This document shows positions 23,699 through 36,309 of a stretch of 64,000 nt of DNA, piece after piece. The DNA is taken from positions 12,772,001-12,836,000 of the forward strand of contig NC_026657.2 in the NCBI RefSeq assembly GCF_000004075.3, written 5' to 3'. The position numbers and the translations under genes are program-made. Under the pieces are notes generated by a model, which made no database searches, was not told the origin of the DNA, and saw only the letters and a program-made list of their open reading frames with translations. Position 1 is the first letter of the stretch. The number at the start of each line of letters is the position of its first letter. The DNA is from Cucumis sativus. Taxonomy: Eukaryota > Streptophyta > Magnoliopsida > Cucurbitales > Cucurbitaceae.

Positions 23699-26429
23699 TT
23701 ATTTTAAATGATAAAAACCCAAGAATTGTACCCAAACTCTTCTCTCTATTTCTTTCAATACTCAATTTATCTTTTTCAAATTTATACAAGGAGGGGGGCA
23801 GTCAGTACTGTTTTGGAAAATAACCTCACAATTAAATAATCTACTCAATTAGACTTGGAGATTAATGTATGTTCGACAATTGCAATATCCTTACAATCAT
23901 TTTTATGGTTGGCCTTCTATAACACATTGTATTTAAGATTAAAGTGATTATCTTACACATCCATCACATGAGCAAAAAGTCATCTGTCATTTATTTTTCT
24001 TTAGAAAAAAGTATTCATTTTTTCATTTGGGATTCTTATTATAGGCCACCTGTACAAATTTTCAAGGATGGTAAGTTAAATGACACATTTTAGATTTACA
24101 TATTTAATGTACTAACATTCCCTCTTTTCCAACCTCAAATATCAAATGTACCATAAGTTAAATTCTCGAAAAATACGTAGATGTACAGTACTACATCTAT
24201 CTAATTTGTGAAGCTCGCTTAGTTATTTAATTTTAGTTTTAATATGTTAAACCTTTTCAAATTACTTTAGATTTTTTTTGTTGTGTGGTTATAGTTGACT
24301 GCACAAATATAGATACAACAAAATTATACCTAAAATATTGATTATATTCAACGTATTTGGTATGCATATACAACTGTATAGTTTGGTTCGAGCTTGAATT
24401 AATTAAATTTTGTTAATTGTTGTATCATTGACAGGGTGTGGCTTAGTGATATTTATATGAAATTTAACTTTGTTTTTTAGTTTAAACTTATATTTATTTA
24501 AAGTAAATTTTATAGGGAATTAGTTTTTGAAATTAGCTATGGAATTAGTTTTTGAAATTAGCTAGTTTATTTATTGTATTATTGTTATTATATATTCGAG
24601 TTGGAGTTACTTTTGAAATTTGACAATAATAAATAGTATAGATATTATAAGAAATGGTAAAATATATGTTTATTTGGAAAGTACATAATTGTGTACGAGG
24701 CTTATATGTAATGTACAAATCAAGTTATTATTACTGTTTCCAAGTAATTGTTGTCTACACTATTGTAAAATTTGATACAATTAAACAAAAATCATTTTGT
24801 TACTTTTGAAATATTTTTTTTTCTTTCAAATTAATGTTCATGTCACAAAAATATATTGAAAATAGTAGACTTTAATTTTTAGGGATTTAAAATGTATTTC
24901 ATTTGTCATTTTCAGGATAACAATAAAAAAGAATTGACAATTTCTATTTCAAAATTTTAGTTCCATTCACTTGTACCTTTATACCTTTGAAAGTATATAA
25001 TTATTGGAGTTCTTAGTTTGAATTTTGATTCGTTGTAGTCTTTTAATAAACAAAAATAATGAGTAATTGTAAAGGTTAGTAAATATTTTTCTGAATGTCG
25101 GAGAATCATAATTTTGATCGAAGATGAGATCAAATTGGAGATAGGGTGGAGACGAAGACTGGAGGCCCGTCTCCAATCTCACTACGAATATGCTTTTGTT
25201 ACTTTTTAATATGTATGTGTGTATTAGTAGATTTAAAACAATTGATTTTGTTAATTTATTTAACTTTTTTTATTTATGTAATTTCATTTAATAATTAAAT
25301 TAATCTAACCACGTTTAATTAAGTTTACCATTAACGAGTGCTAAAATGTTTTTTTATTATTAGTTCAAATGTCAAATTTTAATTATTTTACTTAAAAAGA
25401 AAACGAAGATTTTTTTTTTCTGTCAAGCCCCAATTCTTGAATGCTAATTCTCTGACCCCCACTCTCCTAAATGGAAAATGGAAAATGAAACAAAGTCGAA
25501 GATGAAAATTTCCCACACCAACAAGAATGGAGAATGCCCCCACCTACAAATATTTTTTTGTTGTTTATTTGTAAAAGGCGTTGATAGTTATTTATTTATA
25601 ATAGACCATAATAATGTACAAACTAATTATATACCTGGAATGAATGATAACATTTTCACTATATATACTTTAAAATATATTTTATTCGAACATAATTAAG
25701 CTCGTATTTTATGAGCTTATTTTATATACGATAATATAATATAAATCAAATTACAACTGATCTAGTAATGGATTAAAAAATGTTTACTCTTTAAATGATA
25801 ATAATGTTCAAGCCAACAATGATTAGATTAACTTAAGCTCCACCTACGAAAAAAATTAAAAATAATTATTAAAGAAAAACCTGCATAGACAACCTAAATT
25901 GCACATATGCAACTTCGAGAGAGTACTTGAATATTTCTCCATTGTATATTAAAATTGAAAATTGAAAAAATTGCTCAAACTAATTTAAATAAACATTGTT
26001 TCTTCCATTTGAAATTACTATACCAAACCAGTCAAGCCAATAGGCTATCGATTTGGTTTGGTCTATTAACAGGTTTGAAGCTTAAAGTGTTATTATATGT
26101 TTAATCGTTAAATTTACAACTATCTCTCCAAAATTTGAATTTTGCCCATAAAATTAATTAGATTACTAAAGCATTATCAAGATCGGTTACATCTAAAATT
26201 TTATATTTTTAATCAACGACAATGACAAGACACCCATTTTGATTTTTCTTAACTAAGTAAAATATATATAATTGAAAGAAGAAAATAAGTTGATTGACCA
26301 AATGGATATCTTCACAAATTTCAATCTCTTCGTTTCCAATTCAACTCTGCAGCCTTAGCTACAACCTTCACCCGCAGTTCTCTTATTTAATATTTCAACT
26401 GATCCATACCATACACTTCATACATAGCA
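23699..26429. other. Bidirectional spacer between GT90 copies A and B
   Basis: 2.7 kb separating two divergent genes, so it holds both promoters. AT-rich throughout, with no recognised coding sequence. A stretch near 25.41-25.56 kb is less AT-rich but its open frame resembles no known protein. Confidence 0.55.
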
Positions 26430-29306
26430 ATGAATGATTCTCGCCGCCCCAAGTTTCCTAAGCAGCACTTCTCCGCTGAGAAACTGCTATCCTTCTCCAA
26501 TGCCTCGCCTCGATCTTCTGTTATCATCTTTTTTGCCGCTGTGATCCTCCTCAGCATGTTTCTCTCCAGCCGACTCCTCGGCCTCTTACTTGTAAGTTCA
26601 TATTAAGCCACGCAATTCAATTCCCCCCCCCCCCCCCTTTTGTTCTACTTTCCTTTCTACAATTCAACTATGTTTTGGTGAAAATCTATCAATTCCTCTT
26701 AAAAGTTATATGAAATAGTAGAAGTGCTAAGAATTCGAACCAAAACCTCTTTTTACTAGTCTTGTTCCATATTTTCAAAAAAATTCAAAATTCAGTAGGT
26801 GTAGTACTCTCAAGTTATAAATAAATGATGTAAGATGCAAGGATTAATTGGTCAATAATATAATTTACATATAGTTGAGTAATCATTTTTGAAAAATGTA
26901 GTGATTTCCGGCCATCCACTTTGGAAAATTTCCAAAGCATGTTGAAATTACACATTTGCCCCAAAATTTAAAGTTATGTATTTGACTGTTTTGATTTTTG
27001 GAGTTATACTTTAACATTTAGAGAACATTCCATGAAATTTATATTTTATTAATTTGATTTAATAGTGTTAATAGCTAGACGATTAATACTTAACTACTAA
27101 ATTGAATAATTTAAGTCAACAATAATAATGTCATGAATCAGATGAATGTGTTTTGAATAAAATGTGGCAAAAAGATTTAAATATTATAATCGACATCATA
27201 GAAGAAATTTATTTTTATTATTATTTTTTCATTAACATTATAGGGATTAAAATCCAATGTTATGAGTCAAGAACCACAAGGACAGAGGAAACAAGATCCT
27301 GATGGTCCAATGGTGGCAACGTGTCCAGAGTACTTCCGTTGGATTCACGAGGACCTAAAACCGTGGGCCGGAAGAGGAATAACGAAGTCGATGTTGGAAG
27401 AGGCCCAAAAGAAGGCCCATTTCAGGGTGGTGGTGGTGGAGGGAAAGGCTTACGTGGAGGCGTATGGAAAGGCATATCAAAGCAGAGATAACCTTACGGT
27501 GTGGGGAGTTGTACAGTTGCTACGTAGGTATCCAGGGAAACTCCCCGATCTCGATCTGATGTTTAGTTGTGATGACCGGCCAGAGATCTATCAAAAGGAT
27601 TACAGCGGGGCCGAGAAGCCGAGCCCACCTCCTCTGTTTCGATACAGCGGAGATGATGCCACGTGGGACATCGTGTTTCCTGATTGGTCCTTTTGGGGAT
27701 GGTAAGTTAAATATTAAACCTAACAAATTTAATTATATTGTTAACTAGTGTACTTCTTTGATTGCTTTTCCTGTGTTGATTATCAAATATTAAATGAATG
27801 TGTGGAAGTAATAAGATGAAAATGTTGGGGGGTAGGCCAGAGATCAACATAAAGGCATGGGAAAGCATGTTAAAGGATATAAAAGAGGGTAACAAGAAAA
27901 TGGGATGGATGAAGAGACAACCATATGCTTATTGGAAGGGAAATCCAGCTGTGGCTTACACAAGAAGAGATCTTCTTAAATGTAATGTCACCCAAAAACA
28001 AGATTGGAGCGCTCGTTTATATAGACAGGTATATATACACAAATATAATCAATTAGTTTTTCAACTATAATATAACTCAATCAATTAATATATAATTAAT
28101 TACTTTTTTTTTTATGTAGAATTGGGATAAAGAGTCTAAAGCAGGGTTTAAAGACTCAAACTTGGCCAACCAATGTGATTATAGGTAAATTAAAAAAATT
28201 GACAACAATTTTCATTGTATATTTTCTTAATTAGTTGAAATATATATATGAATATTATTGGTGATGATGAATGTAGGTATAAAATATATATTGAAGGAAA
28301 GGCATGGTCAGTAAGTGAAAAATACATTCTAGCATGTGATTCAGTAAGTCTAATTGTGAGGCCTCGTTATTATGATTTCTTCACAAGGAGTTTGATTCCA
28401 ATGAAACATTATTGGCCCATTAGCTCTAACCGCAAGTGTTCTTCTATTAAGTTTGCTGTTCATTGGGGCAACACTCATAGTCAAGAGGTATTTTCCTTTT
28501 CTGTCGTTTTAGATTAAATGATATATAAGTTGTTGATATAAGAGATATCAACTATTGACGACTAGGAGTGGTTAATCAAACGGTAAAAATTGAATCGAAC
28601 TTAACTGAAAATGAAACAAAAAAAATGTAGTTTTTCAATTCGATTCAAAAGAAATTTTTAACTGAATTTCTTCGGTTTAGTTTAGTTTCAATTTCAAAAC
28701 CATATGTGTGTCTATATATACAATCTTTAGTGGTGAAAATGGTCGACTTGGTGATGATTATTAAATGAAGTTTTAGAAAAAAATATGTGCAAAATACCGA
28801 ATCAAACCAAATTCGTTTATGTTTATCATTTCAATACAAATCGAAATAGTTAGAGATGTTTTTGTAATGTTGGAAAGCACTTGGAATTGATTTGAGTTTC
28901 AACTTACCCAAATAAAACAATGGGCGGTTATATTTGTCAGGCAATGGCCATTGGGAAAGCAGCAAGCAAGTTGATTGAAGAGGAGCTGAAAATGGAGTAC
29001 ATCTACGATTACATGTTTCATCTTCTAAACCAATATTCCAAGCTCTTAACGTTCAAACCGACTGTACCGCCCAATGCGACGGAGCTCTTGTCGGAGTCCT
29101 TGGCATCGGCTGCAAAAGGGTCTATCAGAAAGTCGATGATGGAGTCGGTGGTGACCAGCCCTGCAGAATCCGGCCCTTGCGCCCTGCAGCCACCATACGA
29201 TCCTCAATCTCTTCAGCTTTTGATTAGAAGCAAAGAAGATTCTATTAAACAAGTCGAAAAATGGGAGAGAAGTTTCTTTAAAAATAATGGTCCAATTGTT
29301 CAATAA
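26430..29306 (+). CDS. GT90 (CAP10/rumi-type) O-glycosyltransferase, copy B
   Basis: Same family as copies A and C. Exons: 26430-26591, 27244-27701, 27836-28028, 28120-28184, 28277-28487, 28941-29306; 1455 nt, 484 residues. Exon phases and the 193/65/211 lengths of exons 3-5 equal those of copy C. The anchor is at about residues 29-54 in exon 1. The catalytic part is complete: TCPEYFRWIHEDLKPW, PDLDLMFSCDD, GDDATWDIVFPDWSFWGW, YAYWKGNPAVAYTRRDLLKC, YIEGKAWSVSEKYILACDS, RYYDFFTRSLIPMKHYWP, IGKAASKLIEEEL. Odd point: the stem is reduced to some 25 polar residues (GLKSNVMSQEPQGQRK and on), without the two cysteine sites and NxT sequons that precede the catalytic domain in copy C. It looks functional apart from the shortened stem. 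Confidence 0.9.
26623..26637. repeat. Homopolymer (C)15 in intron 1 of GT90-B
   Basis: Fifteen consecutive C, about 30 bases after the exon 1 donor. Prone to length error in sequencing. It can also act as part of a pyrimidine stretch but is far from the acceptor. Confidence 0.9.
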
Positions 29307-30339
29307 TGAAGAAGAAAATTTTCTTATTATTGTTATTATTACTTTTTCTTACTTCATTTTGATATTTTGGCCTTTTTGCCATCAATTTGTTTGTGTAAAT
29401 ATTAGCACTCAATAAATTTTAAAAATAAATTTAAATCATACATTTGATACTTTGTTTCCCAACTTTGAATTTTTGTTGGCTAATCTGAGTACACGTGATA
29501 ATATATATAGTTCAATTCAAAGCTTATTACAATGTAAAGGTAGATATTATTTTGATGTTATAAAAACTGAAAAAAAAAAGATAATTAGTACACTTTAAAC
29601 TGCATGTGCATGTTGATCAATATTTCTATTATATCATTAAAAAAATTGAAAAATTCACGAAACATAGAAATAATAAAGAAAATGTCATTATTATAATTCA
29701 TATGTAAACTTGTTTTTAAAATATAAAATATATATGTTTACTGATTTGAATTTTTTCTTTCTATAACTTCTCAAAAAAATCCATGAATATTGGGATTTTA
29801 TCAATAATTTTTAATTTTATTTTATAAAATAAAGACATCAATATTTTTGTTGACAATGACGTTCTAAACTTTGACATAAAAAATCCATTTACATAAAGTT
29901 AATATATATATATATAAAGTAAAATAAAGTTTTGTCCAACACAAAAATAGTTCAAAGAGACATAGAAAAGGTAGTCTCTATCTGCGTAATGTCGAGGAAA
30001 TAATAAAACCTTTCACTAAATAGCACGATGTTAATAACTTTAGATCACTTTAGCACACATCTATTTCAAGAGAAATAATGTAATTAATAAGTGACAATTC
30101 AAAAATGGGATCTATTTCATTATATTGTTGTTTATTTGTGTTCTGTAATCATAATGAAGTATACACTCTATAACAAATTTTATAATTATAGGGTAATCTG
30201 ATCGTAGAGTTGAAAGTGATCAATCTAATTGCATTTCAAAATTATCTGAAATTCGCTCTAATAAAAAAACAATAAATTTAAGAGAATCAGGTTGTGAATT
30301 TTTTCTTTATTGTTTACTTACTAATTCAAATTTTATGGT

Positions 30340-31330
30340 AACTGTTCGCACGAGATTTTCGGAGAAATTTAATTCGTGGACTTGAACTTGAGTGTTGATG
30401 TTGTATTTTTGTTGATTTGATGCGATGCAGTTCAATCTCTATAATTTAATCCTCTTATTCTTTCTAGACTAGATGCTTATGCTTGATTTGGAGGAAGCGG
30501 AGCACATGATGTTCTTGAAGTTTGTTGAACGTCTACGCTTGATTTGGAAAAGCGGAGCACGTGATGTTCTTCAAGTTGATCGAATGCTTACGCTTGATTT
30601 GAGGAAGCGGAGCAGAATGCTTACGCTGATGTTCTTGAAGTTGGAGTCTTGGAAGAAAGTTTGTATCTTCAAAGGAGCTGATCTTCGAGGGTTCTTGAAG
30701 TTGGAGTTTTGGAAGAAAGTCTGTATCTTCAAAGGAGTTTCAATCTTCGAGGGTGGTCGACTTCAATCTTCGAGGGTGGTCGACTTCAATCTTCGAGAGT
30801 GGTCGACTTCAGGAGTTAGGGAGTCTTCTAGTTTTTGGGAGAATTCTCTCTAGACCTTTTGGAGTAAAAAATTTCCAACTCTTGCAAATGAGGAGAATTC
30901 CTCTATTTGTAGAGTTCAGCTTTATGGGCTTAAACCTGGTTGGTCCATGGAACAGACCGATGGGTTCAACCATATGGATTTAGGTTATATTTAGTCTTTG
31001 AGCTCAATTAAGCTTATTTTTGGCTTAATTGAACTTAATCCAAGTAAATAATATTTAATTGAACCAAAATGATTAACTTAATCCAACGATTAAGATGAAA
31101 ACATGTTCAATTTATGTTTTTTTCAATTCTTTAATTTGGGGCACATGTAAATTTTAATTAGTCTCAAATTTAATTATTTGTATTTTTCATCGTTAACTTA
31201 ATAAATGATGTGGTAATTTGTGATTGGTCTCAAAATTTCATATTTAATAATAACATGAAAGTCCTTCACTTTAATAAGAGAAAATATCTCATTTTTAAAT
31301 ATTCAAAGTTCAATATTTTGAGTGATATGA
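30340..31330 (+). mobile_element. LTR-retrotransposon fossil, probably a solo LTR or fragment
   Basis: A block of distinct base composition with internal short duplications and no cellular gene, resembling from memory long terminal repeats common in cucurbit genomes. Boundaries are approximate, no flanking duplication was found, and no protein-coding region of the element is present. Family not assigned; clearly an old, incomplete copy. Confidence 0.4.
30741..30809. repeat. 23-base tandem repeat, three copies
   Basis: Three units at 30741-30763, 30764-30786 and 30787-30809, starting CAATCTTCGAGGG and ending GGTCGACTT; the third differs by one base. Upstream, a looser ~60-base duplication with GCTTGATTTGG-AAGCGGAGCA is repeated about three times (30475-30620). 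Both lie within the LTR-like fossil. Confidence 0.8.
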
Positions 31331-31497
31331 TAGTGCATATCTACTATTTTAATTGATTATTTGACGTGTTATTAAATGATTTATAAATTTATACTATTAA
31401 AAAAGATTTCGTATCTATACAGGCACGTGTAGGTAAAGTGAAAGAAATTAATGGAAGAGAGAGTGGTGTATGGGAAGAAAAGAAATATTAAACAAAA

Positions 31498-33315
31498 TTA
31501 GGGAAACAATTTTCTGTTGTTATATAAAATTACAAATTGATTATGATGAGATAATGAGATGTCGAATAGAAGAAAGGAAGCCCATAGAACGATAAGCACT
31601 ACGCCAAAAGTTACCACCATTGGCGTCCATTTCACACCAATTTCCTGACCATATACACACATATATATACACACAACATAAAGAAAAATAATTAATACAA
31701 TTAAGCTTAATTATTTGATGCTTTATATATACTTTATTTTAATTAATTGTCAATAATTAAAATAAAAGCAAACTAACTTCAATAACTTACCTCAAGATAG
31801 GGAGACCCCCAAATGGAGCAGGAATTACCTTCAGAATTTGTATTATTATTACTCCTTGATCTTTCCACCATATCTGAATTATTAATTATTAACATAACCA
31901 TAATCTTAATATAATTTATATTAACATTATTAATCAAATGATAATCATATGAAATTATCCCTTAAATTTCAAACTTTAGGTATATTTACTTATTATAAGA
32001 AATTTAATTAAAAATAGTTACCGAATTTTCTCCTTCTCTCTAAAATTTCAGAAAGCGAACAAGTGGAAATATCTGGATCAGGTTGACGACGATTTGCATT
32101 GAGCTTGCTAAGATTGGCTTGTGTTCTTGTATCGATATATTGTTTTCTAACATTGCTAATAATACTGTCTACAAAATATATCAATGTCTTAATTATTAAT
32201 TATTAGTCTTTGAATAATTTCCAAATACATTATTATATATAAATAACATTAATTATGGATTATTTAAAATACTAATAGAAAGTAGGACCTTTCTTTGAAA
32301 GGAAGTAAAGTAGGGTGAAAAAGGAGAATATAACAACCATATATAGATATATATATAGATTAAGTTATTACAAATTAAAGTAGTAATTGATATATTCTTT
32401 TCTTTTCATTATTGAGTTGAGGGCATCAAACATTTCTTTAAAAAGATAAAGAAAAACAGCATATTTATGGAGAAATAATAATAATGTTTCCTTGGTGAAC
32501 ACATCTTTGAAAGAAGATTAATATATATATGTATGGAGATGAAGAGAGGGTTGAGAAAAGGTTACCAAATTTGAGAAAACTATAGGGTTTGATAAGCTTA
32601 TTTATCAGAGCATCATCAAACTTCCCAAACTCTTTTTGCAAATCTTGTAAGTAATGGATAGCCAGCTTTCTTGGGTATGAAGAATCGCACAATGTCATAT
32701 AGCATACACCATTTTCCACCAAGTAACTAAATACCAAACAAAAATAAATAAAATGTTGTTGCTTAGTTTTCAATTTTAAAATTGATAATCTAAGGTGGAT
32801 TTTGTAAGTTCGTTTGTGTTATTTAAAATGAACCAAAGCTAATGTTAATGAATCTAAATATATAAAACTCTTTCAACAAACGTTCGAGGTAAATTTTGTA
32901 AATTATATTTTACATTCAATCAATGGATAAATATGAAATGAAATAGAGATAGACGTGAATGAGAATGATTCTAAATCGGTTAAAATCATTATAAAACATA
33001 TTTTTTATGATTTAAAACGATTTTAATTATATGATGAAATGAAAATTGCATTTAAAAGCATGAAACACGCTGTAAAAAAAACAATTAATCAAAAGAGGAG
33101 GTAAAGAGAAGGGGAGAGGAGTACATGAAAGAGTGATGATGCATTAGAATGACCATTTTTGGAGGTGACAAAGTCCCTCTAGAGATCTCTTTGAGTATGA
33201 ATTCAGCTTGCTTTTTGTACCCAAAAACATCATCATTCTCTTCATTAACATACCTAATTCCTTGTGCAATTGGCAATCCATCTCTAACCCTTCCAACCAT
33301 TGTTAGCTTCACCAT
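31498..33315 (-). CDS. SEC22-like longin-domain membrane protein with a degenerate SNARE region
   Basis: Exons: 33315-33125, 32726-32566, 32168-32022, 31873-31791, 31644-31498; 729 nt, 242 residues, all GT-AG. The N-terminal longin domain (about 1-118) opens MVKLTMVGRVRDGLPIAQG and continues with ENGVCYMTLCDSSYPRKLA and KPYSFLKFD, clearly SEC22-type. After YIDTRTQANLSKLN the roughly 60-residue R-SNARE coiled coil of SEC22 is missing; a short, polar, partly basic stretch (SEILERRRKF, then an Asn-rich segment) takes its place. A C-terminal membrane segment follows (KWTPMVVTFGVVLIVLWAS, about 199-221). So it should sit on ER/Golgi membranes but could not form a normal SNARE bundle. SEC22 itself is an ER-Golgi R-SNARE. 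It may match a divergent SEC22-like paralogue known in Arabidopsis; that is from memory. Confidence 0.85.
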
Positions 33316-34440
33316 ATTGTAAAATTTTATGAGATATGGAAGTTTATGTGAAGTTTCCCATTTTATAGTGTAAAGGGGGACACAAGAAAAAGGTTAGTCA
33401 ACTTGCATATCAAGTTGTTCCAATTGTGTTTAAGCTTAAAGAAACCCCCCAAAAAGATTTGTGCAATAAAAGAAGCCCAAAGACCTTATGTAAAAAAAAA
33501 GGGTATTTCTTAATATTATATTTTGGCTTTGTAGGAAGTTTTGTTATATACCCATGCTAGATTCCATTTGTTTCAATTTTGTAATATCAAATTTGGTTCA
33601 CAAATGACTCAACAAACACGAAAATCAAAACGATCGCCTTTAAAAACTATCAAATGAGTATAAAATTTTAGTTTCACATCTCATGAATTAAGTACCACTT
33701 TAAATTTAAATGTGTTAATTCTAGTTAAAATTTTCACTGTATTCTCTAATTTGAAAGTGAATAAAAGGATGAATGATATAAACACTCTAAAAGAGTTGTC
33801 TTGGTTAGTAAGAGAATTATTTTATGTAATTATAATAAATTTTTTTTACCTTGTTACGTAATTTATTTTTAAATTTGGAGTTATTCACGTAAATTCTTAT
33901 ATGTTTTTTTTAACTCTTCTGTCATTGTTTACTTACTTTTGCAATAGAAAGGACAAGTTTTTACTAGCAATTCGAACATTCCTCAAATAAGAATCGTGTT
34001 AAAATAAAAATCTAATTCAACCTTTGTTTTGTTTTTTTTAAAAAAAAAAAAACAAAAATCTAACTTAACAATGGGAGAGGAGAGGCTTGAAGTATCAATC
34101 ATTTCATATATATTTGTTATTCATCAACCTTGGCCATGCGCATATTGATGTGCAAAATAATGAACGAACTAAATTTATCCATTTTGTTGCTTCTAATTCA
34201 TCAACTCCCATCAAGTTTCCTCAATAAATAATTTCCAAACCAAGGGTTAAAAAAAAATAATAATTATCACAACAATAATTTATATATATAAATATATATT
34301 GATTACAAATAAAGAAAGTAGATATTATAAATAAAAGAAACAATAATACAAACAAATTTAAACACCCATCACAATGAAGAAATAAATAATAATAAATAAA
34401 AAAAAAAAACCAAATTTCACATATATAGTTTAATTTAAAA
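33316..34440. other. Spacer between the SEC22-like and remorin genes
   Basis: 1.1 kb holding the promoter of the SEC22-like gene and the 3' end of the remorin. AT-rich with poly(A)/(T) runs; nothing else recognised. Confidence 0.55.
33360..33368 (-). promoter_or_regulatory. TATA-like box of the SEC22-like gene
   Basis: On the - strand CTATAAAAT lies about 45 bases before the start codon. Spacing implies a very short 5' UTR, so the call is tentative. Confidence 0.4.
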
Positions 34441-36309
34441 TTAGAAACAACCGAAAATCTTCTTAGGAGCGGTTCCAGTGGCTCTGTGTTTGGCAGCAAT
34501 TTCCTCTGCCTTCAGCTTTTCTTCTCCACGCTTTGCTTCAATAACAGCCTTCTTTTCTTCTGCTTTTTTGTGTATCGATGCTATTTTGTTCTTCATTTTC
34601 TCTATATGCTCTCCCTTTTTCTTCTCAAATTTTTCCTGTTCTCGTTATAAAATCAATCCAAATGAAATCCACAATCAAAGAAACAACAAAAACATAAACA
34701 TCGGTCCTCTCAATGAAGAGAAATATCAAATCACAGAGGCTGTGATTTTTTATATAATCATAAATAACATATACACACTATACAATAAAATTTAAATACA
34801 TTACATATATTTTGTTTTCTCATTACCTCTATCTGTTTTAGTTCAGCCTCAACAGCTGCTTTCTTGCTGTTCTCCCATGATCCAATTGCTGATAGCTTTT
34901 TGTGAGCTCTGCTCAATAAATTCCATTTAAAAAAACACATACATCCAACAAATAATAGTATCAAAGAGGTTAAATCGTAAATTATTTACTCTATATACTT
35001 TGATAAACAAAATAAAAAAAATGTATATGGTAGAGATTACTTATAATGCTTTTCTCAAACAATAGTGTTTATGAAATGATAAGGACTAAATTTAACAAAA
35101 TTATAATTCTCCATACCACTTATAGCTACTAAACTTGTAATTTAACCTTTTTCAATAAATTAAATTACAAATTTAGTCAGTAAGCTTTTGTGTTAAATAG
35201 GTATCCAATCTTCTTATGTTTGTGCTTAAAATAAATCTCCAAACTATATAAAAAAATTGAATAGATAATATATATCTAATAAGTTTTTGAATTTTGAGTG
35301 GTGTGTAATAGACTTCTAGATTTATTTATCATTTTTAAAGGTTTATGTGAGATATGTATACAATTAAAAGTTGTATAATTTATTAGACATAAATTTCAGT
35401 CAATAAAGAGTGGTTAATTTAAAAAATATTGGTTACAAAATTAAAAATTAATTGACTTATTTGACCTAAAATTAATATCCCAAAAGCCTATTTGATGATT
35501 TTTAAGATTCAAGACCCCTATGAGCTACAAACATTCAGAACAAGTTTGTAAATTAACCATTTTGAAAAAGACAATCTTAATTACCATTTTGTTCTGTCTT
35601 TTTCGAATTTAGTATTTTTAGACTTTTTGATGGACACAATTATTATATTATTTTGTAATTTTCTCTATAAATATGTTTTAAATTATAATTCTTTTTTTCC
35701 AAAATCAGCTAAATGGGAAAATTTTAAAAAGAAAAAAAAAGAAAAAAAGAGGATTTGTTGGTACCTATTCTCTGCCTTTGATTTTTCACTCTCTTCCCAA
35801 GCTTTGATGAGTGACAATCTCTTTTCTGTTGCCACTCTTGCAAGTACCGCATCTAATAACCATCAAAACATGAAAATGAATTTAATACACAATTATTCAT
35901 TTGGTTAATTATATTTACACTAATTATTTGATAATATCTCCATTTAATTACCTCTATTAATTGAGCCTTCACTTTCTTTCTCTTTTTCCTCTGCTTTTTC
36001 ATCACTCTCTATCATTCCATAACAAAAAATTTGTAAATTAAACATAAACCCAATAAGATTAGTTAACTCTAGAGAAAAATAAATAAATTTAGAGCTTTAT
36101 ATATATATAATTATAAATTACTTTCAACGATTGCTAGAGCTTTGGAGTCATCGGCCGGCTTCTCGTCCTCCGGTGGGAGTAAGGGGATAATTGATTTCTC
36201 CTCTGCGACGTCGTCTTTGGTTGGCTCAGCCACAGCCGGGGAGGGGAGGGGGAGGGGCCTCTGAGGGAGATTCTTCAGGCTCTATTTGCTTGGGCTCATC
36301 GGAGGCCAT
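34441..36309 (-). CDS. Remorin (group 1 type), frameshifted near the N-terminus
   Basis: Remorins are plant plasma-membrane nanodomain proteins held on the inner leaflet by a coiled coil and an acylated C-terminus. Exons: 36309-36122, 36008-35952, 35852-35765, 34908-34827, 34635-34441. The conserved C-terminal domain is intact: IKAWEESEKSKAENRAHKKL, GSWENSKKAAVEAELKQIE, KNKIASIHKKAEEKKAVIEA and the Cys-bearing end KKIFGCF. Total length is 610 nt, one base too many. From the ATG the frame reads MASDEPKQIEPEESPSEAP then stops at 36226-36228; after the G/C-rich tract at 36232-36258 the next frame gives AVAEPTKDDVAEEKSI and DDSKALAIVEKSDEKAEEK, as expected of a remorin. One base fewer in that tract would give 202 residues. 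So this is a homopolymer sequencing error or a real frameshift; no in-frame upstream ATG rescues it. Confidence 0.85.

Larger units (their letters stand above)
29307..31497. other. Spacer between GT90-B and the SEC22-like gene
   Basis: 2.2 kb. The middle part holds the LTR-like fragment described separately; the flanks are AT-rich, with TA runs, and no gene is seen. Both neighbouring genes end here (convergent). Confidence 0.55.

Noticed and set aside
30473-30983. + strand frames of 126 and 76 codons
   Set aside because: Their residues come from the tandem repeats of the LTR-like block; not a cellular protein.
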